Made by a program: the position numbers and the translations under genes
Notes under the pieces: generated by a model
Database searches by the model: none
Told to the model about the DNA's origin: nothing
What the model saw: the letters and a program-made list of their open reading frames with translations, nothing else
Part shown: piece by piece, positions 53,602 to 64,000 of the stretch
How the letters are laid out: each line of letters begins with the position of its first letter
How positions within the stretch are numbered: the first letter of the stretch is position 1
Assembly (NCBI RefSeq): GCF_001278845.1
Contig: NZ_CP012590.1
Coordinates: forward strand, 248,001 to 312,000
Source of the DNA: Actinomyces sp. oral taxon 414
Lineage (GTDB): Bacteria > Actinomycetota > Actinomycetes > Actinomycetales > Actinomycetaceae
Length of the DNA: 64,000 nt
Reading direction: 5' to 3'

Positions 53602-54624
53602 ATGCCCCTCTCGTCCCCACGGCCGTCGCAATGGTCCGCGCGCTCGTCGTCGGCGCCGACCCGCCGCTCCCGAGCCGATTCGAGGCAGCGGAGCGCAGCC
53701 TCCCGGGCGTCGGACGGACGCCGGGCGGCGTCGGGAGGGCGCCGGGCGGCGGGCAGGCGGGCGCGGCGTCGCCGGCTCGTCCTGGTCGCGCCCTGGAAAC
53801 TCGTGCGTGCCGTCGTGCTCCTCGTGGCCCTTGTGGCCCTCGTCGGTTTCGCGACGCACAAGTGGATCGATCGCGGCGGGGACGCCCGGACGGTGACCGC
53901 CGCCCCCGCGGCGACGCAGACCCTGCCGGAGACCACGGCCTCCGCATCCGCCGCGGTTTCCGCATCCGCGACGGCCGCCGCCCCCACCGCGACCCCCGCC
54001 GCCACGGCGACCGCCGGGCCCAGCGCCAGCCCCACTCAGACCCCCGCTCCGCGCGTCGACGAGCAGGGCTTCTCCCACAGCGACGTCGTCGGCGACGGCA
54101 CCTGGACGATCGCCGATCCGGTGGCCCCGTCCCAGCCGGGCGCCGCCACGGTCTACCGCTACGTGCTGCGCGTCGAGGGCGGTACGAGCGTCGACGCCGC
54201 GGCGGCCGCCGTCGTTGTCGAGAACGTTCTCAACGACGACCGCGGTTGGCGCGGCACGGAGGGCGTCTCCTTCGAGCAGGTGGCCGACCCCGCCGCGGCG
54301 GACTTCGTCCTGTCCATCGCCACGCCGACGACGACCAACGCGCTGTGCGCCCCGCTGGAGACCGTCGGCATGTGGAACTGCCGCAACGGGGACAACGTCG
54401 TGCTCAACTCCGACCGCTGGACCTACGGTTCCCCCACCTTCTCCAGCGTCGACGCCTACCACATCTACGAGATCAACCACGAGGTCGGCCACTTCCTCGG
54501 GCACGAGCACGAGTACTGCGCCGGCGCCGGTCTCACCTCGCCCGTCATGGCGCAGCAGAGCCGCGTCCGCGAGGGCGGCTGCACGGAGAACGGCTGGCCC
54601 ACCCGGGACAACCAGGCCCCCTGA
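53602..54624 (+). CDS. DUF3152 membrane-anchored metalloprotease-like protein
   Basis: 340 aa. A long basic, Ala/Arg/Ser-rich cytoplasmic head (about 65 residues), one membrane helix (VLLVALVALVGFATHKW), an Ala/Thr/Pro-rich stalk, then an extracytoplasmic DUF3152 domain with the zinc-binding pattern INHEVGHFLGHEHEYC. Two Cys in LCAPLETVGMWNC and two more in YC...GGC probably form disulfides. Widespread in actinobacteria; the peptidase activity is inferred from the HExxH-like motif (HEVGH). TACTAT lies 6 nt before the ATG (leaderless). Confidence 0.88.
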   Translation: MPLSSPRPSQWSARSSSAPTRRSRADSRQRSAASRASDGRRAASGGRRAAGRRARRRRLVLVAPWKLVRAVVLLVALVALVGFATHKWIDRGGDARTVTAAPAATQTLPETTASASAAVSASATAAAPTATPAATATAGPSASPTQTPAPRVDEQGFSHSDVVGDGTWTIADPVAPSQPGAATVYRYVLRVEGGTSVDAAAAAVVVENVLNDDRGWRGTEGVSFEQVADPAAADFVLSIATPTTTNALCAPLETVGMWNCRNGDNVVLNSDRWTYGSPTFSSVDAYHIYEINHEVGHFLGHEHEYCAGAGLTSPVMAQQSRVREGGCTENGWPTRDNQAP

Positions 54625-54651
54625 GGCGGCGGGGTCCCCGGCCAACACGTG

Positions 54652-55218
54652 TCATTTCCGCTGGTTTCGCGGGCTGCTGAGTCGGCGGATCTCCGCGATC
54701 GAAGCGCCGAGCACCATTGTCAGGCACGCGTCGATCAGGAGCCCGCCCGCCCACCAGTACTCCCAGCTGTGGGGCCACAGCACATAGGACCACAGCGCCG
54801 ATATAACGTTCCAGCCGCTGAGCGAAACCGCCAGGGCGATCCCGGCGAGCGCGGCACTGGCGATGGCCGCGCCGGTCTTCCACCGGCTCAGGACGAGCGC
54901 CAGGGCGACCGCGGTTCCGATCATGGCCAGGACGAGCCCGATCAAGGTGGTTGACTCCATGAGGTCAACAGTGATCCAGCGGTCCTCGAAGGACCTCGAC
55001 GTCCCCCGCTGGAAGGATTCCGACCAGCGGGTGGACAGGGTGAGCGCCACGGCGAGCAGCCATCCCCCGACCATGAGCGAAGCCGCCCACGGCCGGTAGC
55101 CGAGGTCGGGGTCAGGCGGATCCGGGATGAGGTCGGTCCGGTCGCTCGACGACGTGAGTGAGAAGAACCTGTCGGCGTAGCGATCAGGATCCACCTGTTC
55201 AGGACGGGGCCAGGACAT
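54652..55218 (-). CDS. Four-helix membrane protein, paralogue of the protein at 43721-44260
   Basis: 188 aa with four hydrophobic segments (AASLMVGGWLLAVALTL; LIGLVLAMIGTAVALALVL; AAIASAALAGIALAVSL; WWAGGLLIDACLTMVLGASIA). It shares its C-terminal helix pattern and overall topology with the 179-aa protein 11 kb away. Unknown function. CAGAAT is 6 nt before the ATG. Confidence 0.78.
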   Translation of the reverse strand: MSWPRPEQVDPDRYADRFFSLTSSSDRTDLIPDPPDPDLGYRPWAASLMVGGWLLAVALTLSTRWSESFQRGTSRSFEDRWITVDLMESTTLIGLVLAMIGTAVALALVLSRWKTGAAIASAALAGIALAVSLSGWNVISALWSYVLWPHSWEYWWAGGLLIDACLTMVLGASIAEIRRLSSPRNQRK

Positions 55219-55402
55219 GCCCCGATTCTGACAGTGCGCGGCACCGCAGGCCAGTGGCCACGACGGCGCGCGTGCGGTTGCGCCCGCCGGTGGCCGACCG
55301 GGTTCGGCGCAGTCGCGTCATAGGCCTTGAGTCGGAGACGCGGGCGGCCGGGCTGCCGTACGATGCGCGAATCACTCACTGTGCCCCGACTGAAGGTATC
55401 CT

Positions 55403-56161
55403 GTGACAACCGCCAACCCCGACATCCCGGCCCGAGACGCTCAAGGCGCCCCGGCGTCCCGCCCATCCAGTCTGCTCGCCTGGAGCGTTCACACCCTGAC
55501 AATGTCCGGCCTGGTCTTCGCCAGCCTCGCCATGCTCTCCGTCATTCATGACGAGATCCGCTGGATGTGGCTATGGCTCGCCCTGGCCATGATCGTCGAC
55601 GGCGTCGACGGCACCTGCGCCCGCCGCGCCCGCGTCAAGGAGGTCATTCCCTGGTTCGACGGCGGAGTCCTCGACATCCTCATCGACTACCTCACCTGGA
55701 CCTTCATTCCGGCGCTGTTCATGTACCTGTGGCTGCCCATGGGACCCAAGCCCGTCGCCGGCGCCCTCATGATCCTGGTGCTGGTCTCCTCCACGTTCTG
55801 CTACGCCAACGAGGGCGAGAAGTCGACCGACAACTACTTCGTCGGCTTCCCGGCGGCCTGGAACATCGTCGCCGTCATGATGTGGGTGCTCGCCCTGCCC
55901 GGCTGGCTCAATATCGCGCTGACCATTCTCCTGTCGGTGCTGACCCTCGTGCCCACCCACTACGTCCACCCGGCCCGCGTCACACGCTTCCGCACGCTCA
56001 ATATCGCGGCCGTCGGCGTGTGGCTCGTGGGCACCGTGTGGCTCGTCATCGTCCACCCGGCCCGCCCCATCGCGGCCTTGGTCATGTCGGTGGGCGGCGG
56101 GGTCTGGCTCCTCGTGGCCGGGGGCCTGAGGACGGCCCGCGGAGTCGACACCCCGAGCTGA
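55403..56161 (+). CDS. pcs: Phosphatidylcholine synthase-like CDP-alcohol phosphatidyltransferase
   Basis: 252-aa integral membrane enzyme with about seven to eight hydrophobic segments. The CDP-alcohol phosphatidyltransferase motif appears as MIVDGVDGTCARRARV...GGVLDILIDYLTW, in the modified spacing characteristic of bacterial phosphatidylcholine synthases, which condense choline with CDP-diacylglycerol. EGEKSTDNYFVGFPAAWN is a second conserved stretch of that group. The GTG start has GAAGG 6 nt upstream. If the assignment holds, this organism can make phosphatidylcholine from host choline. The next gene is convergent. Confidence 0.82.
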   Translation: MTTANPDIPARDAQGAPASRPSSLLAWSVHTLTMSGLVFASLAMLSVIHDEIRWMWLWLALAMIVDGVDGTCARRARVKEVIPWFDGGVLDILIDYLTWTFIPALFMYLWLPMGPKPVAGALMILVLVSSTFCYANEGEKSTDNYFVGFPAAWNIVAVMMWVLALPGWLNIALTILLSVLTLVPTHYVHPARVTRFRTLNIAAVGVWLVGTVWLVIVHPARPIAALVMSVGGGVWLLVAGGLRTARGVDTPS

Positions 56162-56326
56162 GCCGGACCCGGGCTGAGCCGGACCCGGGCGACCGGACCC
56201 GGGCGATCGCCGACGTTCGTCACCGTGGACGACACCGGTTGAGCCGCTGCCGCTTGGGGGCGGGCCGAGCTGTTCCGCACCCGAGCCCCGGGGGCGGGCC
56301 GCGCCGTTCCGCCGCCGAATCGGTTC

Positions 56327-57307
56327 TCAGAACGGCGTCGCCTCCTCCAGCCCCCGCACGATCACCCGGTCGCGCCACCAGCGCACGGCTTCCAAGCCCG
56401 CGCTGCCCACGATCATGAGCACGACGATCGCCAGCACCCCCGGCGGGGAGTCGCGCCCGTGGATCCAGAAGTAGACGTAGGGGGCGAGGAAGGTGAACAG
56501 CGTCGTCGCCAGTCCCAGCAGCCGCCATCGCAGCCGGCGGCCCGCCACCATCTCGACAATGCCCCAGGTGTAGGGGATCGCGGTGAGGATGTCGATGAGC
56601 CACAGCACCCACCACTGGCCGCGGAAGCCGGGCACGAAGGCCACCGGCAGCGCCCGCAGCGAGGAGTAGATGAAGACGACGACGTAGGCCAGGGCCACCG
56701 GGTTGCGCGCCAGGCGGATGGTGGCCGGGCGCTCCATGACGGCCACGCCCGCCGCACGCAGCGCCGCGATCGCCCGGTGGGGGCAGCGCAGCGTGTCCAC
56801 GCCCTCCAGCACCTCCCGCAGGTACCCGCGGGAGGCCTCGGAGCGCCCGGCCAGGGACAGGACGAGCTCGAGCGGGCTGACGGCGATGACGGCGGTGGCG
56901 CCGGACCCGTCTGAGCCATCGGACCCGACTGCGCCGTCGGGCCAGGGGCCGAAGGAGACGACGTGGACGAGGTCCTCGCCCAGGACGGCGGCGATCCGTC
57001 CGGTGGCGTCCCGGTCCACCTCGCACAGCCACAGCCTCACCCCGTGCTCCAGGGCGTGCGCGAGGCTGTGCCCGAGGTGCCAGCCGACGTCGTCGGGGGC
57101 CAGCAGATCGGCGGCAGTGGTGGAGGCGAGATCGGACAGGACCGACGGGGTCGCCACCTGGCGGACGGTCAGGTCCCCGCAGCGGGCCATCCCCGCCAGA
57201 TCGCGGATCTGCGCGGCGTCGAGGGGGTGGCGGCGAACCTGCGGGTGGTCGAGCACGGACCGCGCGGTCAGGAGGCGGGTGAGCGGGGTGGGGCGGGGCG
57301 GGAGCAC
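56327..57307 (-). CDS. Membrane protein of unknown function
   Basis: 326 aa. The first ~190 residues are soluble, with mixed alpha/beta character; the last ~130 hold four to five hydrophobic segments (ALAYVVVFIYSSLRALPVAFV; VLWLIDILTAIPYTWGIVEM; LLGLATTLFTFLAPYVYFWI; LAIVVLMIVGSAGLEAV). Not recognised. A Ser/Gly/Asp repeat (VGSDGSDGSGATA) lies in the soluble part. The GTG start has CAGGCT 6 nt upstream. Convergent with the phosphatidylcholine synthase-like gene. Confidence 0.7.
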   Translation of the reverse strand: MLPPRPTPLTRLLTARSVLDHPQVRRHPLDAAQIRDLAGMARCGDLTVRQVATPSVLSDLASTTAADLLAPDDVGWHLGHSLAHALEHGVRLWLCEVDRDATGRIAAVLGEDLVHVVSFGPWPDGAVGSDGSDGSGATAVIAVSPLELVLSLAGRSEASRGYLREVLEGVDTLRCPHRAIAALRAAGVAVMERPATIRLARNPVALAYVVVFIYSSLRALPVAFVPGFRGQWWVLWLIDILTAIPYTWGIVEMVAGRRLRWRLLGLATTLFTFLAPYVYFWIHGRDSPPGVLAIVVLMIVGSAGLEAVRWWRDRVIVRGLEEATPF

Positions 57308-57472
57308 GGGGGCAGCCTGTCAGATGGCGGTCGCTCATGTCGCGTCGTGGCGGGGCGGCGGGGGGAGGAACCGGTCTCAGCCGCTGTTCGGATCGATCTG
57401 ATGCGGTCGGTCCCGGCGGTTGGTTCCCTCAGCTGGTCCCCGCGGTCGGTCCCCGCTCGATAAAGAGGAGGG

Positions 57473-58315
57473 TCAGGGCCGGGCGAGGATCTCGCCGTGG
57501 ACGACGACGTACCAGCCGTCGGGCGCCGCGGCCCACTCCCGCCAGGCCGCCGCCATCTCCTCCAGCTCCGCCGCGCTGGTCAGCCCCAGCTCGACCGCCC
57601 GCGGTCCGAAGGACGTCAGGCACCGCTCCGCCCAGGTCCCGCCCCACCACGAGCGCAGCTCGGGCGTGGCGTAGCACCAGGTCGAGGCCGAGGGCTCCAC
57701 CTCCCGCAGTCCCGCGGCCCGCGCCCAGGACAGCAGGCGGCTGCCGGCGTCGGGCTCGCCCCCGTTGGCCCGGGCCGTCGCCATGTAGACCTCCCGCCAG
57801 CGCTCCAGGGCCGGGGGCTGCGGGAACCAGGCCTTGGCCGAGTACACCGAGTCGCGCGCCGCCACGATCCCGCCCGGCCGGGTCACCCGGGCCATCTCGC
57901 GCAGCGCCGCCACCGGGTCGGCCACGTGCTGGAGCACCTGATGGGCGTGGACGACGTCGAAGCTGTCGTCCGCGAAGGGCAGGGCGTGCACGTCCCCGCG
58001 CACGAGTTCGACGGCGTCGGCCAGGTCGCGCCCGCGCAGGGTGGCCTGCGCCGCGGCGATCGCCGCCGGGGCGCCGTCGAGCGCGACGACGCGCCCGGGC
58101 GCGACGGCCCCGGCCAGATCCGCGGTGATGGTGGCGGGTCCGCAGCCGACGTCGAGCAGGTCCAGGCCCGCCCGCAGGCGGGGCAGGAGGTAGGCGGCGG
58201 AGTCGGCGGCCGTGCGGCGGGAGTGCCCCGCCAGGACGGCGGAGCCGTGTCCGTGGGTGTATCTGGCGGCGGGGGAGCCGCCCGGGGCCGGGGCCGGGGC
58301 CGGGGTGCTGGTCAT
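57473..58315 (-). CDS. Class I SAM-dependent methyltransferase
   Basis: 280 aa. Motif I is [12 protein letters not shown] (about residues 52-63), followed by [14 protein letters not shown] (motif post I), [24 protein letters not shown] and the RPGG loop after motif III, a UbiE/COQ5-like Rossmann methyltransferase layout. The N-terminus is Pro/Ala-rich. Substrate unknown. TAGCGT lies 6 nt before the ATG, so probably leaderless. Confidence 0.9.
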   Translation of the reverse strand: MTSTPAPAPAPGGSPAARYTHGHGSAVLAGHSRRTAADSAAYLLPRLRAGLDLLDVGCGPATITADLAGAVAPGRVVALDGAPAAIAAAQATLRGRDLADAVELVRGDVHALPFADDSFDVVHAHQVLQHVADPVAALREMARVTRPGGIVAARDSVYSAKAWFPQPPALERWREVYMATARANGGEPDAGSRLLSWARAAGLREVEPSASTWCYATPELRSWWGGTWAERCLTSFGPRAVELGLTSAAELEEMAAAWREWAAAPDGWYVVVHGEILARP

Positions 58316-58786
58316 GGCGGGACGCTACGGCCCGGGGCCGACGCGGCGCGCGGCGGTCCGCCTGGTGGCCGGGGCCGTGCTCGTCCCGGTCGGGGAGGGG
58401 CGTCGCGTCGGGCCCGGTCGGGGAGGGGCGTCCGGTCCATCAACGACACCCCGGGACGGGCCCGGTCGGGCGCGGGGTGACTGGTGATTCTCGGCGGGGT
58501 CGGACTGGCTGGTACTGGAGGTGCTGCTGTAGCTGTTGAGGTAGTATAGCGAACAGGGTGTCACGTTACGCGTTTGCTGCAAGGCCCTCCAACGCCGACC
58601 TTTCGGCATGGCGTCGTTGGAAGTTGGCGCGCGGAGGGCTCTGAGGGCCGTCGGTGGCGCTTGGCGTGATTCCGCCATTATGTGCTACTCTGGGCCCGGT
58701 GCTGGCCGGTCCGGAGGGGTGCTCCCGGGGCCGGTGGCGCTCCGGGCCCTCGAAGTGGCGTCATACCGCCGCTCCCGAGGGCAGGG

Positions 58787-58973
58787 GTCAGGGAGCACCA
58801 CGCACCTGTAGGTGCATTGAGACGGGGCTAGGCTACAGATAAACTCGTACCCTCCCCAGGTCAGGGAGCACCACGCACCTGTAGGTGCATTGAGACAGCT
58901 ATTTTCAGCGGGCGTTAGCCCTTGTCCGGGCGGCATGTCAGGGAGCACCACGCACCTGTAGGTGCATTGAGCC
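58787..58973 (+). CRISPR. Short orphan CRISPR array: three repeats, two spacers
   Basis: Repeats start GTCAGGGAGCACCACGCACC and end AGGTGCATTGAGAC at 58787-58823, 58860-58896 and 58937-58973 (the last degenerate, GAGCC in place of GAGAC). An internal GCACCT-GT-AGGTGC palindrome gives the repeat hairpin. Spacers are 36 nt (58824-58859) and 40 nt (58897-58936) and unrelated to each other. The degenerate terminal repeat puts the leader on the left (58480-58786), so transcription is rightward. No cas gene lies in the window; the type cannot be assigned with certainty, although the ATTGAGAC end resembles class 1 repeats ending ATTGAAAC. Confidence 0.88.
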
Positions 58974-59222
58974 TCTCCCGCCGGGGTCGGGGGCCCGGTA
59001 TCGGCGTGGTGGGGGCGGCCTCCCGCGGGGTTCGGGCGGGGTCGGGCTCCCGGTGGGGTTCTGCCGGAAGGGCTCTGCCGGAGGGTTGCTCCCGGGCGGG
59101 CCGGGCTCTTCCCGGCCCGTGCGGTGGTGTTGCACATTGGAGAGGGTTGCTCCCGCGGGCCGACTCCGAGTTTCCGCACGATTCCGGGGCTCTTTCTAGA
59201 ATGCTGGTTTCCAGTGGGTGGG

Positions 59223-59258
59223 CTCCCATGTGCAGGGCGGCCCCTCTGCACATGGGAG
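59223..59258. repeat. Hairpin CTCCCATGTGCAG / CTGCACATGGGAG
   Basis: 13-bp perfect arms at 59223-59235 and 59246-59258 with a 10-nt loop. Single copy in the window. Flanked on both sides by inverted TTTCCGCANGATTCCG-type blocks. It could be a terminator-like structure, but no gene points into it closely. Confidence 0.8.
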
Positions 59259-59275
59259 GATTTCAACGGCGTTGA

Positions 59276-61564
<2,289 letters not shown>

Positions 61565-62306
61565 GGCCGCCGGCCGCCCCGGGGGTGTCGCCCCTCGGGG
61601 GTCAGGGTCCCCGGTCCTTAGGCCCTTGCACGCCCCTCGCGACGCCTCCTTCTCATCCGCCGGGTCCGCCCGGCCGCCGATGCGCGCACCGGTGGCCGGG
61701 CGGACCCGGCGCTCCGTTCGTGCGGGGCGCCCGTGGTCGACGAGGAGGGGGCGCGCGGGCCTGGCTGCCGGCGCTCCGTTCGCGCGGGGCGCCCGCCGCC
61801 GGCGCTCATGCGGACCGCGGGTGCGGTGCCGGGCGTCGTCCAAGGAGTCGATCTTCCGTGGGCTCGAGGATGGTGCGGTGCCCCGACTCGGCCCCGGGTC
61901 CTCGCTCCGAAGTTCACCGGGTTCGGTCCGGGGGTCCGGAAGGAGAGGAATGAGGAGCGACCATGGAAAATGGCGTTCTGGGAGGATCGTTCCGTCCCGC
62001 ACCCGACTGCGACTTCACCGAAACCGCGGAATCATGCGGAATTCGTAGAGCTCATCCGGGGTGCCCGCGCGAACGATCCTCCCAGAGCGCCAAAAACCGA
62101 CCCTCCGCCCGGTGGTCGGGCCGCCGGGTCCGCGGCGGGGCCCGCTGCGGGCGTCGTCTGGGGAGGGCCGTCGCGGGAACGGGGCCCGCCCGCCGGCGGA
62201 CACCGCCCGGCGCGCGATGGGCGACGGCCTGGAATCTCGTCCATGACGGGCGCGACGCATCGCCCGACGCGCGCAACGATCGCCGGCGCTCCGCTAGGCT
62301 CGGCGC
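61565..62306. other. Intergenic region with a palindromic element
   Basis: No supported gene. It contains imperfect direct repeats of CGGGCGGACCCGGCGCTCCG-type sequence (61675-61800), the second copy of the GGGAGGATCGTTC element (61978-62085), and the -10 TAGGCT (62295-62300) of the next gene. Confidence 0.65.
61978..62085 (+). repeat. GGGAGGATCGTTC palindromic element, copy 2
   Basis: Perfect 15-bp inverted ends CTGGGAGGATCGTTC (61978-61992) and GAACGATCCTCCCAG (62071-62085). Interior shares CGCACCCGACTGCGA and GCGGAATCATGCGGAA with the copy at 18496-18599, in the same orientation. Confidence 0.9.
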
Positions 62307-62708
62307 ATGGCCGCACGACGTCGCATCGATCCCGCCGCCGGAGCACAGGCCGTGCGCGACTGGGCCGCCGGCCTGGACCGCGGGGGCGCGCCCGCGAGCC
62401 CGGCCGAGCGCGCGGCCCGGCGCCGCACCCTGGCCACCGCCGTCCGCTTCACCCTCGAGGAGCTGGCCGCCTGCGCCCCGGGTCGGTCCGTCGAGGTCCG
62501 CGTCCCGCCCTTCGGGGCGACCCAGGCGGTGGCGGGCACGGTCCATAGGAGGGGGACCCCGCCCTCGGTGGTGGAGACCGACGGCGCCACCTGGCTGGCG
62601 CTGGCCACCGGCCGCCTGAGCTGGGAGCGGGCGCTGGCCGACGGCGCGCTGCGCGCCTCGGGCGAGCGCTGCGACATCTCGTCCCACCTGCCCCTCATGC
62701 GCGCCTGA
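62307..62708 (+). CDS. Sterol-carrier-like (SCP_3-type) protein
   Basis: 133-aa protein of the actinobacterial SCP-ortholog family: RRTLATAVRFTLEELAACAPGRSVEVRVPPFGATQAV, followed by VVETDGATWLALATGRLSWERALADGALRASGERCDIS. In many actinobacteria this gene lies near purine genes such as purF; here purA, D, C, S, Q and L are in the same window but not adjacent. Ligand unknown. TAGGCT lies exactly 6 nt before the ATG (leaderless). Confidence 0.85.
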   Translation: MAARRRIDPAAGAQAVRDWAAGLDRGGAPASPAERAARRRTLATAVRFTLEELAACAPGRSVEVRVPPFGATQAVAGTVHRRGTPPSVVETDGATWLALATGRLSWERALADGALRASGERCDISSHLPLMRA

Positions 62709-62768
62709 GACCCGCACCCCCGCCGCGCTCTGCCCGCTCGCACATCCCGGATCTCCTCAATGCCCGAA

Positions 62769-62787
62769 CGGACATTTAAAATGTCCG
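62769..62787. promoter_or_regulatory. Candidate operator of the DeoR-fruK operon
   Basis: CGGACATTT-A-AAATGTCCG, a 19-bp palindrome about 130 bp before the DeoR start; GCCCGAACGG half-site-like sequences flank it at 62762 and 62835. A -10-like TACGAT lies at 62827-62832. Likely bound by the DeoR protein itself. Confidence 0.6.
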
Positions 62788-62917
62788 ATCACGGGTTTAC
62801 CTCTTCCTTTTCCGTCCGAACCGACGTACGATATTGCCCGAACGGGCGCTCGGCCGACGGTGGAGTGCTCTTCATCACCAAGCCGCGCCATCGACGTCGT
62901 CAAAGAGGGGAGGGGCC

Positions 62918-63688
62918 GTGAAGGCACAGGACCGCCACAGCCGGATCCTCGCGGCCCTGGCGCGCGAGGGCCGCGTCAGCGTCACCGAGCTCGCCCGCGC
63001 CCATGACGTCACCGTCGAGACCATCCGCCGGGACCTCACCGTCCTCGACCGCGCCGGGGCCCTGCGCAAGATCCACGGCGGGGCCCTGCCCGCCCCCGTG
63101 CTGGCCGCCCCCGAGACCGGCGTCCTCCAGCGCGAGCGGGACCACGCCGAGGCCAAGGCCCGCATCGCCCGCGCGGCCCTGGCCGCCCTCGACCCGCACG
63201 AGGGCGCCGCCCTCCTCATCGACTCCGGCACCACCACCGGAGCCTTCGCCCGGCTCCTGCCCGAGCACCTGGACCTGACCGTCCTGACCAACTCCGTCCT
63301 CATCGCCGCCGCCCTCGCCGCCCGCCCGGGCTGCCGCGTGCACATCATCGGAGGGCTGGTCCGGGGCCTGACGCAGGCCGCCGTCGGACCCGAGGCCCTC
63401 GCCCAGCTCGCCCCGCTGCGCGCCGACATCGCCGTCATGGGCTCCAACGGGCTCACGGCCCGGCACGGCCTGTCCACCCCCGATCCCGACGAGGCCGCCG
63501 TCAAGCGCGCCATGGTCGCCTCCGCCCACCGCGTCGTCGCCCTCGTCGACGCCTCCAAGATCGGCCAGGAGCACCTGGTCTCCTTCGCCGACGCCGACGA
63601 CGTCGATCTCCTCGTCACCGACGCCACCATCACCGGCCACCTGGCCGCCCGCCTCACTGACTCTGGAACCGAGGTTATCCCCGCATGA
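62918..63688 (+). CDS. DeoR-family sugar-metabolism repressor
   Basis: 256 aa. N-terminal winged helix (RHSRILAALAREGRVSVTELARAHDVTVETIRRDLTVLDRAGALRKIHGGAL) and a C-terminal sugar-phosphate-sensing domain with LLIDSGTTTGAFARLL, VHIIGGLVRGLTQAAVGPEAL and HLVSFADADDVDLLVTD. The GTG start with GAGGGGAGGGG upstream is preferred to an earlier in-frame start. The stop overlaps the fruK start (ATGA). The effector is likely a fructose phosphate, by analogy with FruR-type DeoR repressors next to fruK. Confidence 0.92.
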   Translation: MKAQDRHSRILAALAREGRVSVTELARAHDVTVETIRRDLTVLDRAGALRKIHGGALPAPVLAAPETGVLQRERDHAEAKARIARAALAALDPHEGAALLIDSGTTTGAFARLLPEHLDLTVLTNSVLIAAALAARPGCRVHIIGGLVRGLTQAAVGPEALAQLAPLRADIAVMGSNGLTARHGLSTPDPDEAAVKRAMVASAHRVVALVDASKIGQEHLVSFADADDVDLLVTDATITGHLAARLTDSGTEVIPA

Positions 63689-64000
63689 TCACCACTCTGA
63701 CCCCCAACCCATCGCTCGACCGCACCGTCTCCCTGCCCGGGGAGCTGATCCGCGGCGGCGTCAACCGGCTCACCGGCGTCACCATCGAACCGGGCGGCAA
63801 GGGCCTCAACGTCGCCCGCGTCCTGGTGGGCGCCGGCCAGACGGTCACCGCCGTCCTGCCGGCCTCCACCCACGACCCCCTCCTGCGCGCGCTCGACGCC
63901 GTCGCCGCCGACGGCCTGCGCGTGCGACCCGTCGCCGTCGCCGGCTCCGCCCGGATCAACACCGCCGTCACCGAGCCCGACGGCACCACCACCAAGCTCA
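63685..64000 (+). CDS. fruK: 1-phosphofructokinase, PfkB family (partial, runs off the window)
   Basis: The first 105 residues are present: ITTLTPNPSLDRTVSLPG, GGVNRLTGVTIEPGGKGLNVARVL and the start of the next strands, all typical of FruK/PfkB ribokinase-fold sugar kinases. It phosphorylates fructose 1-phosphate made by the fructose PTS. The ATG overlaps the DeoR stop by 4 bp. The catalytic GAGD motif lies beyond the window edge. A PTS fruA gene downstream would be expected. Confidence 0.92.
   Translation, partial: MITTLTPNPSLDRTVSLPGELIRGGVNRLTGVTIEPGGKGLNVARVLVGAGQTVTAVLPASTHDPLLRALDAVAADGLRVRPVAVAGSARINTAVTEPDGTTTKL

Overview
The window is a GC-rich actinobacterial chromosome segment. 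The gene content (GTP-type PEP carboxykinase, PurSQL-type FGAM synthase, DUF3152 protein, SCP-like protein, TANNNT promoters feeding leaderless starts) and the PGQ-rich surface proteins point to the Actinomycetaceae, most likely Actinomyces or a near relative. This is inference from content; no 16S rRNA gene is present, and I saw no tRNA gene.

Layout. 0-7.5 kb: tail of a sugar ABC importer operon (two permeases and a YesL/DUF624 protein), an odd SF1-type helicase on the minus strand, and a duplicated-module membrane protein. 7.5-8.5 kb: an IS5-family element sitting in the stop codon of a carboxylesterase-like gene that carries Cys in place of the nucleophile Ser and is co-transcribed with a TetR regulator. 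11.1-12.4 kb: purA. 12.5-21.7 kb: five co-oriented LppM-like envelope proteins (signal peptide or lipobox, extracellular domain, one C-terminal membrane helix, cytoplasmic low-complexity tail), broken up by an IS630-family element and islands of palindromic repeats. 21.9-25.1 kb: pckG and a T. brockii-type NADP alcohol dehydrogenase. 25-33 kb: accessory DNA with palindromes, a chimeric pseudogene, VapBC, a TerD-like protein and a tandem pair of unknown paralogues. 33.1-43.1 kb: purD, purC, purS, purQ and purL, interrupted by a TreT-like glycosyltransferase, a TM2 protein split at a C9 tract, and a non-coding island bounded by 135-bp inverted repeats. 43-48.6 kb: VOC protein, membrane protein, divergent TetR/hydrolase pair and glgX. 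48.9-52.8 kb: pseudogene, second identical IS630 copy in a membrane-protein gene, HAD hydrolase and a MntA-HepT toxin-antitoxin pair. 53.6-58.3 kb: DUF3152 protein, membrane proteins, phosphatidylcholine synthase-like enzyme and methyltransferase. 58.8 kb: a three-repeat orphan CRISPR array. 59.6-64 kb: cupin, gdhA, SCP-like protein, and a DeoR-fruK operon cut by the window edge.

Two window-wide patterns stand out. First, intergenic islands hold several families of long palindromic elements: a five-copy family whose palindromic core is 120 bp in four copies and 123 bp in the fifth, a two-copy 32-9-32 hairpin with a compensatory stem change, and others, often edged by GGAAGGTTATTC-like inverted ends. 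Second, about twenty genes have an xANNNT -10 hexamer exactly 6 (rarely 7) nt before the start codon, so they are probably expressed as leaderless mRNAs, including all five LppM paralogues.

Metabolically the window joins de novo purine synthesis (purA, D, C, S, Q, L), gluconeogenesis (pckG), glycogen and trehalose metabolism (glgX, TreT-like), ammonium assimilation (gdhA) and fructose utilisation (DeoR-fruK).
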